DNA from: Lagierella sp.
GTDB taxonomy: Bacteria; Bacillota; Clostridia; Tissierellales; Peptoniphilaceae
Reading direction: 5' to 3'
DNA: 64,000 nt
NCBI RefSeq assembly: GCF_029983815.1
Contig: NZ_JASBYU010000002.1
Coordinates: forward strand, 124,001 to 188,000
A model generated the notes under the pieces. That model saw only the letters and a program-made list of their open reading frames with translations, was not told where the DNA came from and did not search any database. The position numbers and the translations under genes were made by a program. This document shows positions 35,969 to 44,152 of this stretch, piece after piece (within the stretch, counting starts at the first letter, position 1; the number at the start of each line of letters is the position of its first letter).

Positions 35969-37055
35969 CGGATAAATCTTTAACCTTTTCGTACTTCACA
36001 TCTGAAGAACCAGGATCACCTACTTGAACATCCAGGTCATCATGCATTTGCCATTCGTTCCATCCACCATCAAATAGAGTTACATCATATCCTCTTTCAT
36101 ACATCATCAAGAATGGTGTAGCTGCTCTCCAACCAGTTCCACAGTAGAAGGACATGTCATTTGATAATCCAATACCATTTGTCTTCCATTGTGCCACTAC
36201 ATCTTCAAAGTTCTTTACAGTTAAGTCCTCATTCCAGTAGTTTTCCATACCGCTATTTCCTTCGCCAGACTCTCCCCATAGGGCTCCTTTTGGTTCTCCT
36301 GCCTTTGGAATATAGCTATAGCCAGAGGTTTTACCTAACCATTCATCCTTTGATCTAACGGACACTAGGGTAAAGTTTTTATCGTTTTTAAGCTTATCCA
36401 CTGTTTCATCAAGACTTAGGATGTATTCAGGATGAGCAGGGGTCTTAACGCCAAATTCTGTTGCAGCAGTAGGTTTTACAGAACCTTCTTCAGTTTCAAA
36501 ACCTGCCTTTTCCCAACCCATAAGTCTACCGTCGATAATCTTTACATCCTTAACTCCCATATAAAGTGCACCTAAAGCAACTCTATCGGCTCCAGTATCA
36601 GGACCATAAAGAATAAGAGTCTTGTCGGAAGTTATACCTAAATCCAAAAAGTTTTTTTCTATTTCCTCTGGTTTTCTAAAGTTCCAAACTGGACCTTCTT
36701 CCACCAAGTCTGTGTTGATATGGATAGCTCCAGGGATATGTTTCTTTAGATAGTCAGGACTGTCCTTTTCTTCTCCCCAGGTAACTTCAGCTAAAACGTA
36801 TTTGTCTTTATCGGTTTTTTCCATAAAGTCCTTAGCCCATTTAGCATCTACATAAACTCTTTTTTCTTCAACTACCGGACTTATCTTGGCAGTTTCTTCT
36901 CCTTCTGTAGCTTCCTCTGAACCTTCGGTGGTTTCTGAAGCTTCTGTTGTAGTTTCTTCTGTCGTCTTTGTGTCTTCAGCAGGCTTTTTATTACAAGCAA
37001 CTACAGATAGAGTTACGACTAAAGCCAGAAGTAAAACCTTTAAATACTTCTTCAA
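35949..37055 (-). CDS. Two-domain thiosulfate sulfurtransferase lipoprotein
   Basis: A lipoprotein of about 368 residues. The preferred start is the TTG at 37053-37055, which follows AAAGGATGATC; an ATG nine bases earlier overlaps that SD. The lipobox is SVVAC. Two rhodanese domains follow a Thr/Glu-rich linker: the first has LILYGPDTGADRVALG, in which the catalytic Cys is replaced by Asp, and the second has the active loop FYCGTGWRAATP with Cys. This inactive-plus-active order is that of the tandem TST/MST enzymes. An extracytoplasmic sulfur-transfer role is likely. Confidence 0.87.
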   Translation of the reverse strand: MKKYLKVLLLALVVTLSVVACNKKPAEDTKTTEETTTEASETTEGSEEATEGEETAKISPVVEEKRVYVDAKWAKDFMEKTDKDKYVLAEVTWGEEKDSPDYLKKHIPGAIHINTDLVEEGPVWNFRKPEEIEKNFLDLGITSDKTLILYGPDTGADRVALGALYMGVKDVKIIDGRLMGWEKAGFETEEGSVKPTAATEFGVKTPAHPEYILSLDETVDKLKNDKNFTLVSVRSKDEWLGKTSGYSYIPKAGEPKGALWGESGEGNSGMENYWNEDLTVKNFEDVVAQWKTNGIGLSNDMSFYCGTGWRAATPFLMMYERGYDVTLFDGGWNEWQMHDDLDVQVGDPGSSDVKYEKVKDLSDDKAAE

Positions 37056-37280
37056 ATTGATCATCCTTTCCTTTTTTTTTATGAATTTATCCAACCATCA
37101 TAAAGATTGGCTGGATTTGTATTCAATCTAAGTTTATCATAACTTATTGAAATCTACTATATTGTTATGATGGAGTAGGTGCCTTATTATTGTGAAAGTA
37201 ATCGGATTTATTGCTTGATTAGAAAAATTAGGGGTATATAGGAAGTGTTAAGCTATAGAAGAAAATAAGGAGGTAAATTT

Positions 37281-37781
37281 ATGAATATGACATTTGGTGG
37301 AGAACCAGTAACATTAGAGGGACAAGAGGTAAAAGTTGGAGATATGGCTCCGGATTTTAGAGCGGTTAATACAGACCTTTCCATCTACAACTCAACAGAT
37401 GATAGGGGCAAGGTGGTAATTTACTCAGTTGTTCCTTCACTGGATACACCGGTTTGCCAAGTTCAAACTAGAACTTTCAATGAAAAGATTGGAGAACTTG
37501 GAGAAGATGTAAAGGTTGTAACCATTTCTGTGGACCTGCCTTTTGCACAAAAGAGATACTGTGCTGCTGAAGGAATTGACAATGTAATTGCAGTTTCCGA
37601 TTACAATGGCCATGAATTCGGTAAAAAGTATGGATTTTTAGTTAAGGAAAATCAATTGTTAGCTAGAGGTATTGTAATAGTTGACAAAGAGGGTAAGGTA
37701 ACCTATGTAGAATATGTGCCAGAATCTACAGATGAAGTGGATTTTGACAAGGCTTTCGAAGAAGCAAAGAAGTTGAAATAG
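37281..37781 (+). CDS. tpx: Thiol peroxidase
   Basis: A 166-residue 2-Cys peroxiredoxin of the Tpx class. It begins TFGGEPVTLEG, and has VPSLDTPVCQVQTRTFN with the peroxidatic Cys near residue 59, and KRYCAAEG with the resolving Cys near 94. Reduced by thioredoxin, it removes peroxides in the cytoplasm. An AAGGAGGT SD precedes the ATG. It sits between two rhodanese lipoprotein genes, hinting at a local redox theme. Confidence 0.95.
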   Translation: MNMTFGGEPVTLEGQEVKVGDMAPDFRAVNTDLSIYNSTDDRGKVVIYSVVPSLDTPVCQVQTRTFNEKIGELGEDVKVVTISVDLPFAQKRYCAAEGIDNVIAVSDYNGHEFGKKYGFLVKENQLLARGIVIVDKEGKVTYVEYVPESTDEVDFDKAFEEAKKLK

Positions 37782-37810
37782 TAAAATAAATACATTTTTG
37801 TAATAAATAT

Positions 37811-37870
37811 AGGATAATTTTCCCAAAACTGGAAGAAAAAGTTCAATAAGTAGGAAAATTATCCTATTTT
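37811..37870 (+). terminator. Intrinsic terminator after tpx
   Basis: A perfect 13-bp stem AGGATAATTTTCC/GGAAAATTATCCT with a 29-base loop, followed by ATTTTATG. The next gene's extended -10 element overlaps its right edge. Confidence 0.65.
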
Positions 37871-37871
37871 A

Positions 37872-37880
37872 TGTTATAAT
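37872..37880 (+). promoter_or_regulatory. Extended -10 promoter of the rhodanese lipoprotein gene
   Basis: TGTTATAAT gives an extended -10 (TATAAT 37875-37880) directly after the tpx terminator stem and about 38 bases before the start codon. Confidence 0.6.
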
Positions 37881-37918
37881 GTATTCGTGTTAAAATTATA
37901 TTAAATTTAGGAGGCACT

Positions 37919-38665
37919 ATGAAATTTAAAAAAGTATTATTAGGTTTAGTTACAATTGCAGCATTAGGTTTAACTGCATGTAACCAACCAGCAAAGACTG
38001 ATGGAGCAAATGATACTACTGGTGCTGCTGGTAGTTCAGAAGCTGTAGCAACAACAGAAGTTAAGAAGATGAAGGGCGACGAATTAGACGCTATTGAAGG
38101 AGACAACAAGAAGAAGGACGGAGTTTTAGTAGTTGATGTAAGACCTGAAGAACAATATAAAGAAGGTCACTTAAAACACGCTATTAACGTATTTGTTGAT
38201 GATTTAAAGGCTGATCCAGAAATATTAGCTGATTACAAAGATACTCCAGTAATCGTATATTGTAACACTGGTAAGAAAAGTGCAGAAGCTGCTCAAATCT
38301 TAGCAGAAAATGGTTATAAAGACGTAACTGACGCTGAAGGTGTTAAAGACTATGAATACGAAAATATAGTTAAGTATTCAAGCATCACTTCTAAGAAGTT
38401 CTTAGAAATGAAGAACGACGCTACTGTTGTAGACGTAAGACCTGCTGAAGACTATGATAAGGGACATGTTGAAGGTGCTGTTTCAGTTCCATTTGACAAA
38501 GTTGAAGAAAATATGGACAAGATTCCTGAAGGAAAACCTGTTATAACTTACTGCTTTACAGGAAATAAGAGTAGTGATGTAGCTAATACACTTACTGAAA
38601 AGGGCTACGAAGTATACAACGTTCTTGAAGGAACCAAAGAACACGATTACGAACTAGTAAAATAG
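37919..38665 (+). CDS. Tandem rhodanese lipoprotein
   Basis: A 248-residue lipoprotein with an AGGAGG SD. The lipobox is GLTACNQ near residue 20. Two single-type rhodanese domains follow, each with its own Cys active loop: VVDVRPEEQYKEGHLKHAIN with YCNTGKKSAEAA near residues 120-131, and VVDVRPAEDYDKGHVEGAVSVP with YCFTGNKSSDVA near 203-214. Both look catalytically competent, unlike the TST-type protein upstream. It may carry sulfane sulfur outside the membrane; a link to selenium supply for the following operon is only a thought. Confidence 0.9.
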   Translation: MKFKKVLLGLVTIAALGLTACNQPAKTDGANDTTGAAGSSEAVATTEVKKMKGDELDAIEGDNKKKDGVLVVDVRPEEQYKEGHLKHAINVFVDDLKADPEILADYKDTPVIVYCNTGKKSAEAAQILAENGYKDVTDAEGVKDYEYENIVKYSSITSKKFLEMKNDATVVDVRPAEDYDKGHVEGAVSVPFDKVEENMDKIPEGKPVITYCFTGNKSSDVANTLTEKGYEVYNVLEGTKEHDYELVK

Positions 38666-38673
38666 TTTAGTCA

Positions 38674-38707
38674 TGAACTACTCTGCAAAGGGTAGTTCAT
38701 TTTTTTA
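38674..38707 (+). terminator. Terminator directly before the arsS-type operon
   Basis: Stem TGAACTAC/GTAGTTCA with a 10-base loop and seven T residues. The T tract ends only three bases before the start of the next gene, so it is either the end of the rhodanese transcript with the operon starting nearby, or a regulatory attenuator. Confidence 0.8.
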
Positions 38708-38709
38708 AT

Positions 38710-39360
38710 ATGAAAGAAGCTATTATATTTTTTACCAGAGTACCTTTGCCGGGAAAGACCAAGACGAGGCTGTTGACGGATTTTTCACCCCAGGAAGCTG
38801 CGAGGATTCATAAAATTATTTTGACTTCAATCTTCAACAATATTCTTTCTGTAGACAGGGATATCTTTGTATATATAAATCCTATGGAAGAAAGTGAAGT
38901 ACTTAAAGAACTACTTAATTGGGATAGGTTTTATCCTCAAATTGGAGAAAATCTCAATGAAAAAATGCAAAATGCAATATTTGAGGTGTTGGATCGGGGC
39001 TATGAAAGAGTTATTCTTCTAGGATCGGACTTAATAGGTGTGACAGAAGACTACCTGCAGAAGGCTTTTGACATACTCGACACAAAGGACATAGTCATTG
39101 GTCCTTCAGAGGATGGAGGCTACTGCTTAATCGGTATGAAGAAAAAAATTTTCTGTGTATTTGATGAGGAAAAGTCAAGTCATAGCAAAGTGTTGGAAAA
39201 TCTCATAAGTCGAATTGATAATGATAATCTAAGTTATGAACTTTTAGAAGAGATATACGATGTGGATTTAACTTCTGACTTTAATAGGGTAACTGGAAAT
39301 ACAAATAAGGACATTGATGAATTTGAAAGGATTATAAGGAGCGAATATGAAAGAAAGTAG
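38710..39360 (+). CDS. TIGR04282/DUF2064 family glycosyltransferase
   Basis: A 216-residue GT-A fold enzyme of the arsenosugar-associated DUF2064 family. It opens AIIFFTRVPLPGKTKTRL, the family's nucleotide-binding start, and has LLGSDLIGVTEDYLQKAFD near 98-116 and GPSEDGGYCLIGMK near 125-138. No SD is visible: the ATG comes just after the T tract of a terminator, but an internal start would remove the conserved N-terminus. It is the first gene of an eight-gene overlapping operon ending with arsS. The sugar donor and acceptor are unknown. Confidence 0.88.
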   Translation: MKEAIIFFTRVPLPGKTKTRLLTDFSPQEAARIHKIILTSIFNNILSVDRDIFVYINPMEESEVLKELLNWDRFYPQIGENLNEKMQNAIFEVLDRGYERVILLGSDLIGVTEDYLQKAFDILDTKDIVIGPSEDGGYCLIGMKKKIFCVFDEEKSSHSKVLENLISRIDNDNLSYELLEEIYDVDLTSDFNRVTGNTNKDIDEFERIIRSEYERK

Positions 39361-40066
39361 TAATATGAGCAGTTCCAACAAAAAGCGAATAGCTTTATTG
39401 GTTGTGGTTGGAATCTGTCTATTGGTATATTTTTTTGTGCCAGCTGTAAATAAGGGAGTCAACTCTTCTATAAAGACTTTAACCAAGCTGGACTTAGATG
39501 GAGTAATAGAATATATAAGGGGTTATGGTACCTATGCTGCAGTAATATCATTTTTCTTAATGATTTTACAGTCAATTATCTCCCCAATACCTGCATTTTT
39601 TATAACTTTGGCAAATGCAGCAATCTTTGGATGGGTTAAGGGAGCTATACTATCCTGGTCATCCGCCATGGTAGGGGCTGCAATGTGCTTTTATATTGCA
39701 AGGATTTTAGGTAGAGATGTGGTAGAAAAGATCGCCACCAAGACTGCTTTAGAATCCGTTGATGTATTCTTTAAAAAATATGGTAAGTATACAATCCTAG
39801 TTTGTAGATTGTTACCATTTATCTCCTTTGATGTAGTCAGTTATGCGGCAGGTCTTACTTCCATGGGATTTTGGCCATTTTTTATTGCAACAGGTATAGG
39901 TCAATTACCTGCAACTATAATCTACTCAAAGGTGGGAGAGCTTAGTGGTTCAGCAAAGACCTTGGTAATAGGATTACTTAGTCTCTTTGCAATTTCAGTA
40001 ATTATCTTTATGATTAAGAAGATTTATAATGATAGACAAGCGAAGAAATCTGCAAAAGTTGAGTAA
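39347..40066 (+). CDS. TVP38/TMEM64 family membrane protein 1
   Basis: A 239-residue polytopic protein of the VTT (SNARE-associated, DedA-related) family. It has a first helix near 14-30, the re-entrant region SIISPIPAFFITLANAAIFGWVKGAILSW split by a turn, and later CRLLPFISFDVVSYAAGLTSM, the family's second hallmark. Such proteins are lipid scramblases or transporters. It overlaps the preceding gene by 14 bases after an AAGGAG SD, and is overlapped by a paralogue. Confidence 0.88.
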   Translation: MKESSNMSSSNKKRIALLVVVGICLLVYFFVPAVNKGVNSSIKTLTKLDLDGVIEYIRGYGTYAAVISFFLMILQSIISPIPAFFITLANAAIFGWVKGAILSWSSAMVGAAMCFYIARILGRDVVEKIATKTALESVDVFFKKYGKYTILVCRLLPFISFDVVSYAAGLTSMGFWPFFIATGIGQLPATIIYSKVGELSGSAKTLVIGLLSLFAISVIIFMIKKIYNDRQAKKSAKVE

Positions 40067-40691
40067 GATACTATTGACTATTTTTATAGTCGTAGTATCC
40101 GTAATAGTTTTAAAATATCTACCATTTGAGAAAATTAGGGAAATCATACAAAGTGGAGGGGCGTTTTCACCGCTTATATATATAGCTTTATTTTCCATTC
40201 TACCAATATTTTTCTTTCCCGTTCCCGTACTTGCCTTAGCTGCAGGTATTGCCTTTGGCCTTTGGAAGGGAACTCTTTATACTATGATAGGAGCTAGTAT
40301 AAACTGCGTCTTAATGTATTTAATTGCAAGGTATATAGGCAAGGAACAGGTAGATAGGTATTTGAATAGACGACTAAGTGAGGATATGAAGAGAAAGCTT
40401 ACTTCTAAGGAGACCAATCTGGGATTTTATCTATTTGTCCTTAGACTTACTCCGATTATCCCATATAATTTAATAAACTATATGTCTGGACTTTTGAATA
40501 TAGGCTTAAGAAAGTATATAATAATTTCGATTTTGGGGATTATGCCTGGGACCATAGTCTATTTAAATATGGGTGATAAGTCCATAGACTATAAATCCAA
40601 GGAATTTGTCCTGTCAATTATCTTTATGATTATATTGATATTGATTTCAAACTTCTTGGCAAAATACTTGAAGAAAAAAGGTAAACTATGA
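40029..40691 (+). CDS. TVP38/TMEM64 family membrane protein 2
   Basis: A 220-residue paralogue of the preceding gene product, overlapping it by 38 bases. Hallmarks are FFPVPVLALAAGIAFGLWKGTLYTMIGA in a split hydrophobic region near 60-87, and LRLTPIIPYNLINYMSGLLNIG near 138-159. The two may form a heteromeric membrane unit that moves the operon's lipid-linked or small-molecule product; this is inference. Its stop overlaps the next start as ATGA. Confidence 0.88.
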   Translation: MIDKRRNLQKLSKILLTIFIVVVSVIVLKYLPFEKIREIIQSGGAFSPLIYIALFSILPIFFFPVPVLALAAGIAFGLWKGTLYTMIGASINCVLMYLIARYIGKEQVDRYLNRRLSEDMKRKLTSKETNLGFYLFVLRLTPIIPYNLINYMSGLLNIGLRKYIIISILGIMPGTIVYLNMGDKSIDYKSKEFVLSIIFMIILILISNFLAKYLKKKGKL

Positions 40692-41356
40692 TCTCAATTA
40701 TAGTTCCAGTATATAGAGATGAAGCAGCTTTAAAGAACTTTTTAGCTCAAAAAAATAAACTAAAAGGCGATTATGAGCTGCTTTTTGTCATAACTAAGGA
40801 AGACGAGCACCTAGTACAAAAGTATAAAGATGAGAGGATTTTGATTGCGCCTAAGGGAAGAAGTTTTCAAATGAACCATGGAGCAAAGAATTCCACTGGA
40901 GAGATACTACTGTTTTTACATTGTGACAGCATCTTTGAGGAAAATATACTTGAAGAAGTACAAAAGAGTATAGAGAAAAGTCCTGCAGGTTGTTTAAGAC
41001 TCTACTTTGACTCAAAGCATCCTCTAATGAAGATCTGTGGGTTTATGTCCAGGTTACGGGTTAGAACAAGAAATATTGCATTTGGCGACCAAGGTATCTT
41101 CTTAACAAGAAATCTCCTTGAGGAAATTGGAGGATTTAGGGAAATTCCAATAATGGAAGACTACCAACTATCTATGGATATCAAGGATAGGGGCATTAGA
41201 ATTTTACAATGTGATTCCAAGATAATCACCAGGGCTGTGAGATTTGAAAAAGGTGGAATGTTAAGGACCATGTATAGGATGCAAAAGTTTCAACATATGT
41301 ATAGAAATGGAGAATCCATAAGTAAAATTGCAAGAGAGTATAGGAATATAAGATGA
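40688..41356 (+). CDS. TIGR04283 family glycosyltransferase
   Basis: A 222-residue GT2 family enzyme. It has the start ISIIVPVYRDEAALKNFL, a PKGRSFQMNHGAKNSTGEILLFLHCDS block with the DxD-like HCDS near residue 79, and FGDQGIFLTRNLLEEIGGF, all as in the arsenosugar-associated TIGR04283 family. It lies in the same ATGA-linked operon as the DUF2064 enzyme; the two often occur together. The specific glycosyl acceptor is not known. Confidence 0.9.
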   Translation: MISIIVPVYRDEAALKNFLAQKNKLKGDYELLFVITKEDEHLVQKYKDERILIAPKGRSFQMNHGAKNSTGEILLFLHCDSIFEENILEEVQKSIEKSPAGCLRLYFDSKHPLMKICGFMSRLRVRTRNIAFGDQGIFLTRNLLEEIGGFREIPIMEDYQLSMDIKDRGIRILQCDSKIITRAVRFEKGGMLRTMYRMQKFQHMYRNGESISKIAREYRNIR

Positions 41357-42306
41357 GCTATTTTGATTTAGTAGAAGAAAAATGTATAGAATGTGGAAAG
41401 TGCACTAAAAACTGTGACTTTTTAAAGAAATATGACTTAAATTTAAAGGACTATGTGAAGAGAGATGATTTAAAATACAGTTGTTTTCTCTGTGGAAAAT
41501 GCAATAGAGTCTGTCCTGTGGACCTGGACGGAAGAATTATCGCCCAGGAGCATAGGAAGGGAGAGGAAAGGGGATTTACCCTGATGAAGATGGAAAAATC
41601 TCCCTATATCTTTAGAAATAATTCTAAGAAAAAGTCCGATACCCTACTTTTTTTAGGCTGCTCCTTTCCTAGACAATACCCAGAGACTTCAAAAAAATTG
41701 GTGGAAATATTTGAAGAAAAGGGCATAGATTTTTCCTTGGACTGTTGTGGAAAGCCTGTCTTTGAAACTGGAGATATGAAAAGGGCGAAAAAGGATAAGA
41801 AAAGGCTGGAGGAGATCTTTAAGAAAAAGGGCGTTAAAAGGATAGTTACAGCCTGCATGAACTGTTATTACTTCTTTAAGGCAAATTACGATATAGAAGT
41901 GGTTTCAGTCTACCATGAGCTAAAGGAGTTGGGGCTAGGTAGGAAAGTAGAAGAGGAAAAAAATATATTTGTGCCATGTCCCGACAGAAAGACCTTGGAA
42001 GTATTGGAGGAGATAAAATATTTTGTTCCAAATTTAAATACCCCCTTTGAAGATGTTCAATGTTGTGGTCTTGGAGGACTTGCCATTAGTAGAGAACCGG
42101 AAATCGCCGATGGATTTATAAAAAAATTAAAGTCCTATGACAAACCTATCACCACCTACTGTGCCAGTTGCTCCAGTAGATTTAGAAGGGCGGATTTAAA
42201 CTTATCGGGTCATATTCTATGTGATATACTTAATGTAAAAGAAATAGAGAGATTAAAGTTTTTATCTGGGAGTTTAGAGCTGAGAAATTTTAGGAGAAGT
42301 AGATGA
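41353..42306 (+). CDS. Fe-S/CCG-domain oxidoreductase subunit
   Basis: A 317-residue soluble protein. Two [4Fe-4S] motifs, CIECGKCTKNCDF near residue 12 and CFLCGKCNRVCPVDL near 47, precede two CCG domains: LDCCGKPVFETGD near 130 and VQCCGLGGLAISREPEIADG near 237 with CASCSSRF later. This is the HdrD/GlpC-type arrangement used to pass electrons to disulfides or quinones. It probably gives reducing power for the operon's pathway. It is ATGA-linked on both sides. Confidence 0.87.
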   Translation: MSYFDLVEEKCIECGKCTKNCDFLKKYDLNLKDYVKRDDLKYSCFLCGKCNRVCPVDLDGRIIAQEHRKGEERGFTLMKMEKSPYIFRNNSKKKSDTLLFLGCSFPRQYPETSKKLVEIFEEKGIDFSLDCCGKPVFETGDMKRAKKDKKRLEEIFKKKGVKRIVTACMNCYYFFKANYDIEVVSVYHELKELGLGRKVEEEKNIFVPCPDRKTLEVLEEIKYFVPNLNTPFEDVQCCGLGGLAISREPEIADGFIKKLKSYDKPITTYCASCSSRFRRADLNLSGHILCDILNVKEIERLKFLSGSLELRNFRRSR

Positions 42307-42740
42307 CACCATTAGAATTTCAAAAAAGTATGAGTTCTAAGGGTTTTAACTGTTCCCAAATCGTATTTTCCTATTTTGCACCAAGGCTTGGATTGGATTT
42401 AAATAAGGCTTTGAAGATATCTTCTGGCTTTGGGAAGGGTATGCAGAAAAGTTCTATTTGCGGAGTTGTTACTGGTGCCTACATGGTCTTAGGTCTATAC
42501 TACGGAAATAGTTTAGAGGATTTTGACAAAACCCAATTGAAGAAAAAACTTCTGGAATTTGATGATGAATTTGCTAAGATTTCAAATTCTCAAATCTGTA
42601 AAGAGATTGTGGGAGTCGATTTAAGGGATATTGATAAAGTTAAAGAGATGGCTATAAAAAATCCGGATTTTATGATAAAATGCTCGGATTTAGTGATAGA
42701 TACTATCAAAATTATAGAAAAAATTGTAAAGGAGAGTTGA
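42303..42740 (+). CDS. C_GCAxxG_C_C family redox protein
   Basis: A 145-residue small cysteine protein. The family pattern is visible as FNCSQ (Cys17), SSICGVVTGAYM (Cys53; the GCAxxG variant), SQICKEIVG and later MIKCSDLV. These proteins are believed to be redox or metal-binding carriers; some members in other species contain selenocysteine. The gene is ATGA-linked to the Fe-S protein, and the next gene follows after two bases. Confidence 0.87.
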   Translation: MTPLEFQKSMSSKGFNCSQIVFSYFAPRLGLDLNKALKISSGFGKGMQKSSICGVVTGAYMVLGLYYGNSLEDFDKTQLKKKLLEFDDEFAKISNSQICKEIVGVDLRDIDKVKEMAIKNPDFMIKCSDLVIDTIKIIEKIVKES

Positions 42741-42742
42741 TT

Positions 42743-43081
42743 ATGGCTGAATATTTTGAAAGAAAAGACTTAGAGGACTTTAGTAATGGAAGACTTGGAG
42801 AACATGGTAAGGATTTATGGGATAAATTTTTAGGATATTATGGACCAGTTTTTCAAGAGGGAGAATTGACAACAAGGGAAAAGAACCTTATTGCATTAGC
42901 TGTTGCCCATGCAGTTAGCTGTCCATATTGTATAGAAGCCTATACTACAGCATCCCTTGAAAGTGGCTATACTACAGAGCAGATGATGGAAGCGGTTCAT
43001 GTAGCAAGTGCTATAACTGGGGGAGCGGTTTTGGCCCATGGTGTTCAAATGACAAAATTGGCAGAGGAGCTTGAATTTTAA
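42743..43081 (+). CDS. AhpD/CMD-like arsenosugar-associated peroxidase-like protein
   Basis: A 112-residue protein with carboxymuconolactone decarboxylase/AhpD fold. The start is the ATG at 42743 after GGAGAG; a longer frame exists but begins inside the preceding gene. The redox centre is CPYC (Cys60, Cys63) in HAVSCPYCIEAY, with a later VHVASAITGGAVLAHG helix. Members of this subfamily next to arsS are annotated as peroxidase-like. Its stop overlaps the arsS ATG as TAATG. Confidence 0.88.
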   Translation: MAEYFERKDLEDFSNGRLGEHGKDLWDKFLGYYGPVFQEGELTTREKNLIALAVAHAVSCPYCIEAYTTASLESGYTTEQMMEAVHVASAITGGAVLAHGVQMTKLAEELEF

Positions 43082-44034
43082 TGTCATTGCCTAAGGAAAA
43101 GACCAGAGTCGTTACTCCCTTTATTCAAAAGGCGGTAAAACTAATCTCTTCGTCCCATCCTTCTACAATGCAAATAAATATAACTAGAAATTGTAACTTG
43201 GCTTGTAAACACTGTCACCTTAACTGTGGGCCCAATAGGTCTGAGGATATGGATTTTGATACGGCCAATGCCTGTATAGATGTATTTAAGAGGGAGGGCT
43301 TTAAGGTGTTGGACCTTACTGGAGGTGCTCCCGAAATGAGTCGTGTATTTAAGTACTTGATAGAAGAGTTAAGGGACTACGCCGACAATATCATTGTAAG
43401 AACCAACCTATCCATCTATTTAGAAGAGGGATATGATATTGAGTTTTTAAAGAAAAACAAGGTAGAAATCTTTGCTTCCCTTCCCTTTTATGAAAAATCC
43501 AAAACCGATAAGGTAAGGGGTACAGGAGTTTACGATTCCAGTATAAAAGTATTAAAAAAGTTAAATGAGTTGGGATATGGCAAGGACTTGCCACTTAATC
43601 TGGTATACAATCCAGCAGGTGCAATCCTTCCTGGAAATCAGGAGGACTTGGAAAATGTATATCGAAGCAAACTAAAGGATGAATATGGAATAGTCTTTAA
43701 CAATCTATTTTCCATTACAAATATGCCCCTTGGTAGGTTTGAAGCTTGGCTTAAAAGAAGTGGAAACTACGAAAGGTATATGAAAAAGCTGGAAAGTGCT
43801 TTTAATCCAGAGGTTTTAGAGAGTCTAATGTGTCTTGATGCTATTTCTGTGGACTGGGATGGCAAGATCTATGACTGTGACTTTAACTTAAGCATAGGCC
43901 TTCCATGTAAGGGCAAGATGAATATAAAAAATATCCCAGAGGATTTTGATTTTAGAAGACAGATTATGACAGGAGACCATTGCTATGGTTGTACTGCTGG
44001 TGCAGGATCTTCATGAGGAGGGTCCTTAAGCTAA
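43081..44034 (+). CDS. arsS: Radical SAM selenoprotein ArsS-type (TGA read as Sec)
   Basis: A radical SAM enzyme with the cluster motif CNLACKHC (Cys38, Cys42, Cys45) in a context typical of the ArsS/rSAM_SeCys family, and the C-terminal CYGCTAGAGSS. The frame then meets TGA at 44014-44016 (codon 312), followed in frame by Gly-Gly-Ser-Leu-Ser and TAA at 44032-44034. Family members normally have Cys or selenocysteine at this point followed by Gly-Gly, so TGA most likely encodes Sec, giving 317 residues. In arsenosugar makers ArsS joins a deoxyadenosyl radical to methylated arsenic, but no arsM is present here. If TGA is a true stop, the enzyme would lose its conserved tail. Confidence 0.87.
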
Positions 44035-44045
44035 GTTTAGCGAGA
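44017..44045 (+). promoter_or_regulatory. Candidate bacterial SECIS hairpin
   Basis: Immediately after the in-frame TGA lies a short stem GCTA/TAGC (44030-44033, 44038-44041) with loop AGTT and a lower CTT/GAG extension across a two-A bulge. The loop lies about 17 bases after the TGA and has G in its first two positions, meeting the loose bacterial SECIS rules. Weak pairing and lack of a folding calculation limit confidence. Confidence 0.5.
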
Positions 44046-44098
44046 AAAAAGATATTTTTACAAAGCTTAAAAGCTTTATAGAACCGAAGAATACAATT

Positions 44099-44152
44099 GA
44101 GCACTGATAGACATTTATTAAAATTGTCTTGTCAGTGCTCTGCTTTTTAATT
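44099..44152 (+). terminator. Intrinsic terminator after arsS
   Basis: A perfect 9-bp stem GAGCACTGA/TCAGTGCTC (44099-44107, 44132-44140), with a second short pairing inside, is followed by TGCTTTTTAATTT. It ends the eight-gene operon. Confidence 0.85.

Noticed and set aside
42300..42310. TGA at the end of the Fe-S/CCG gene as a second selenocysteine codon
   Set aside because: It overlaps the next start as ATGA, as do other gene junctions in the operon, and the protein already has the expected length and both CCG domains.
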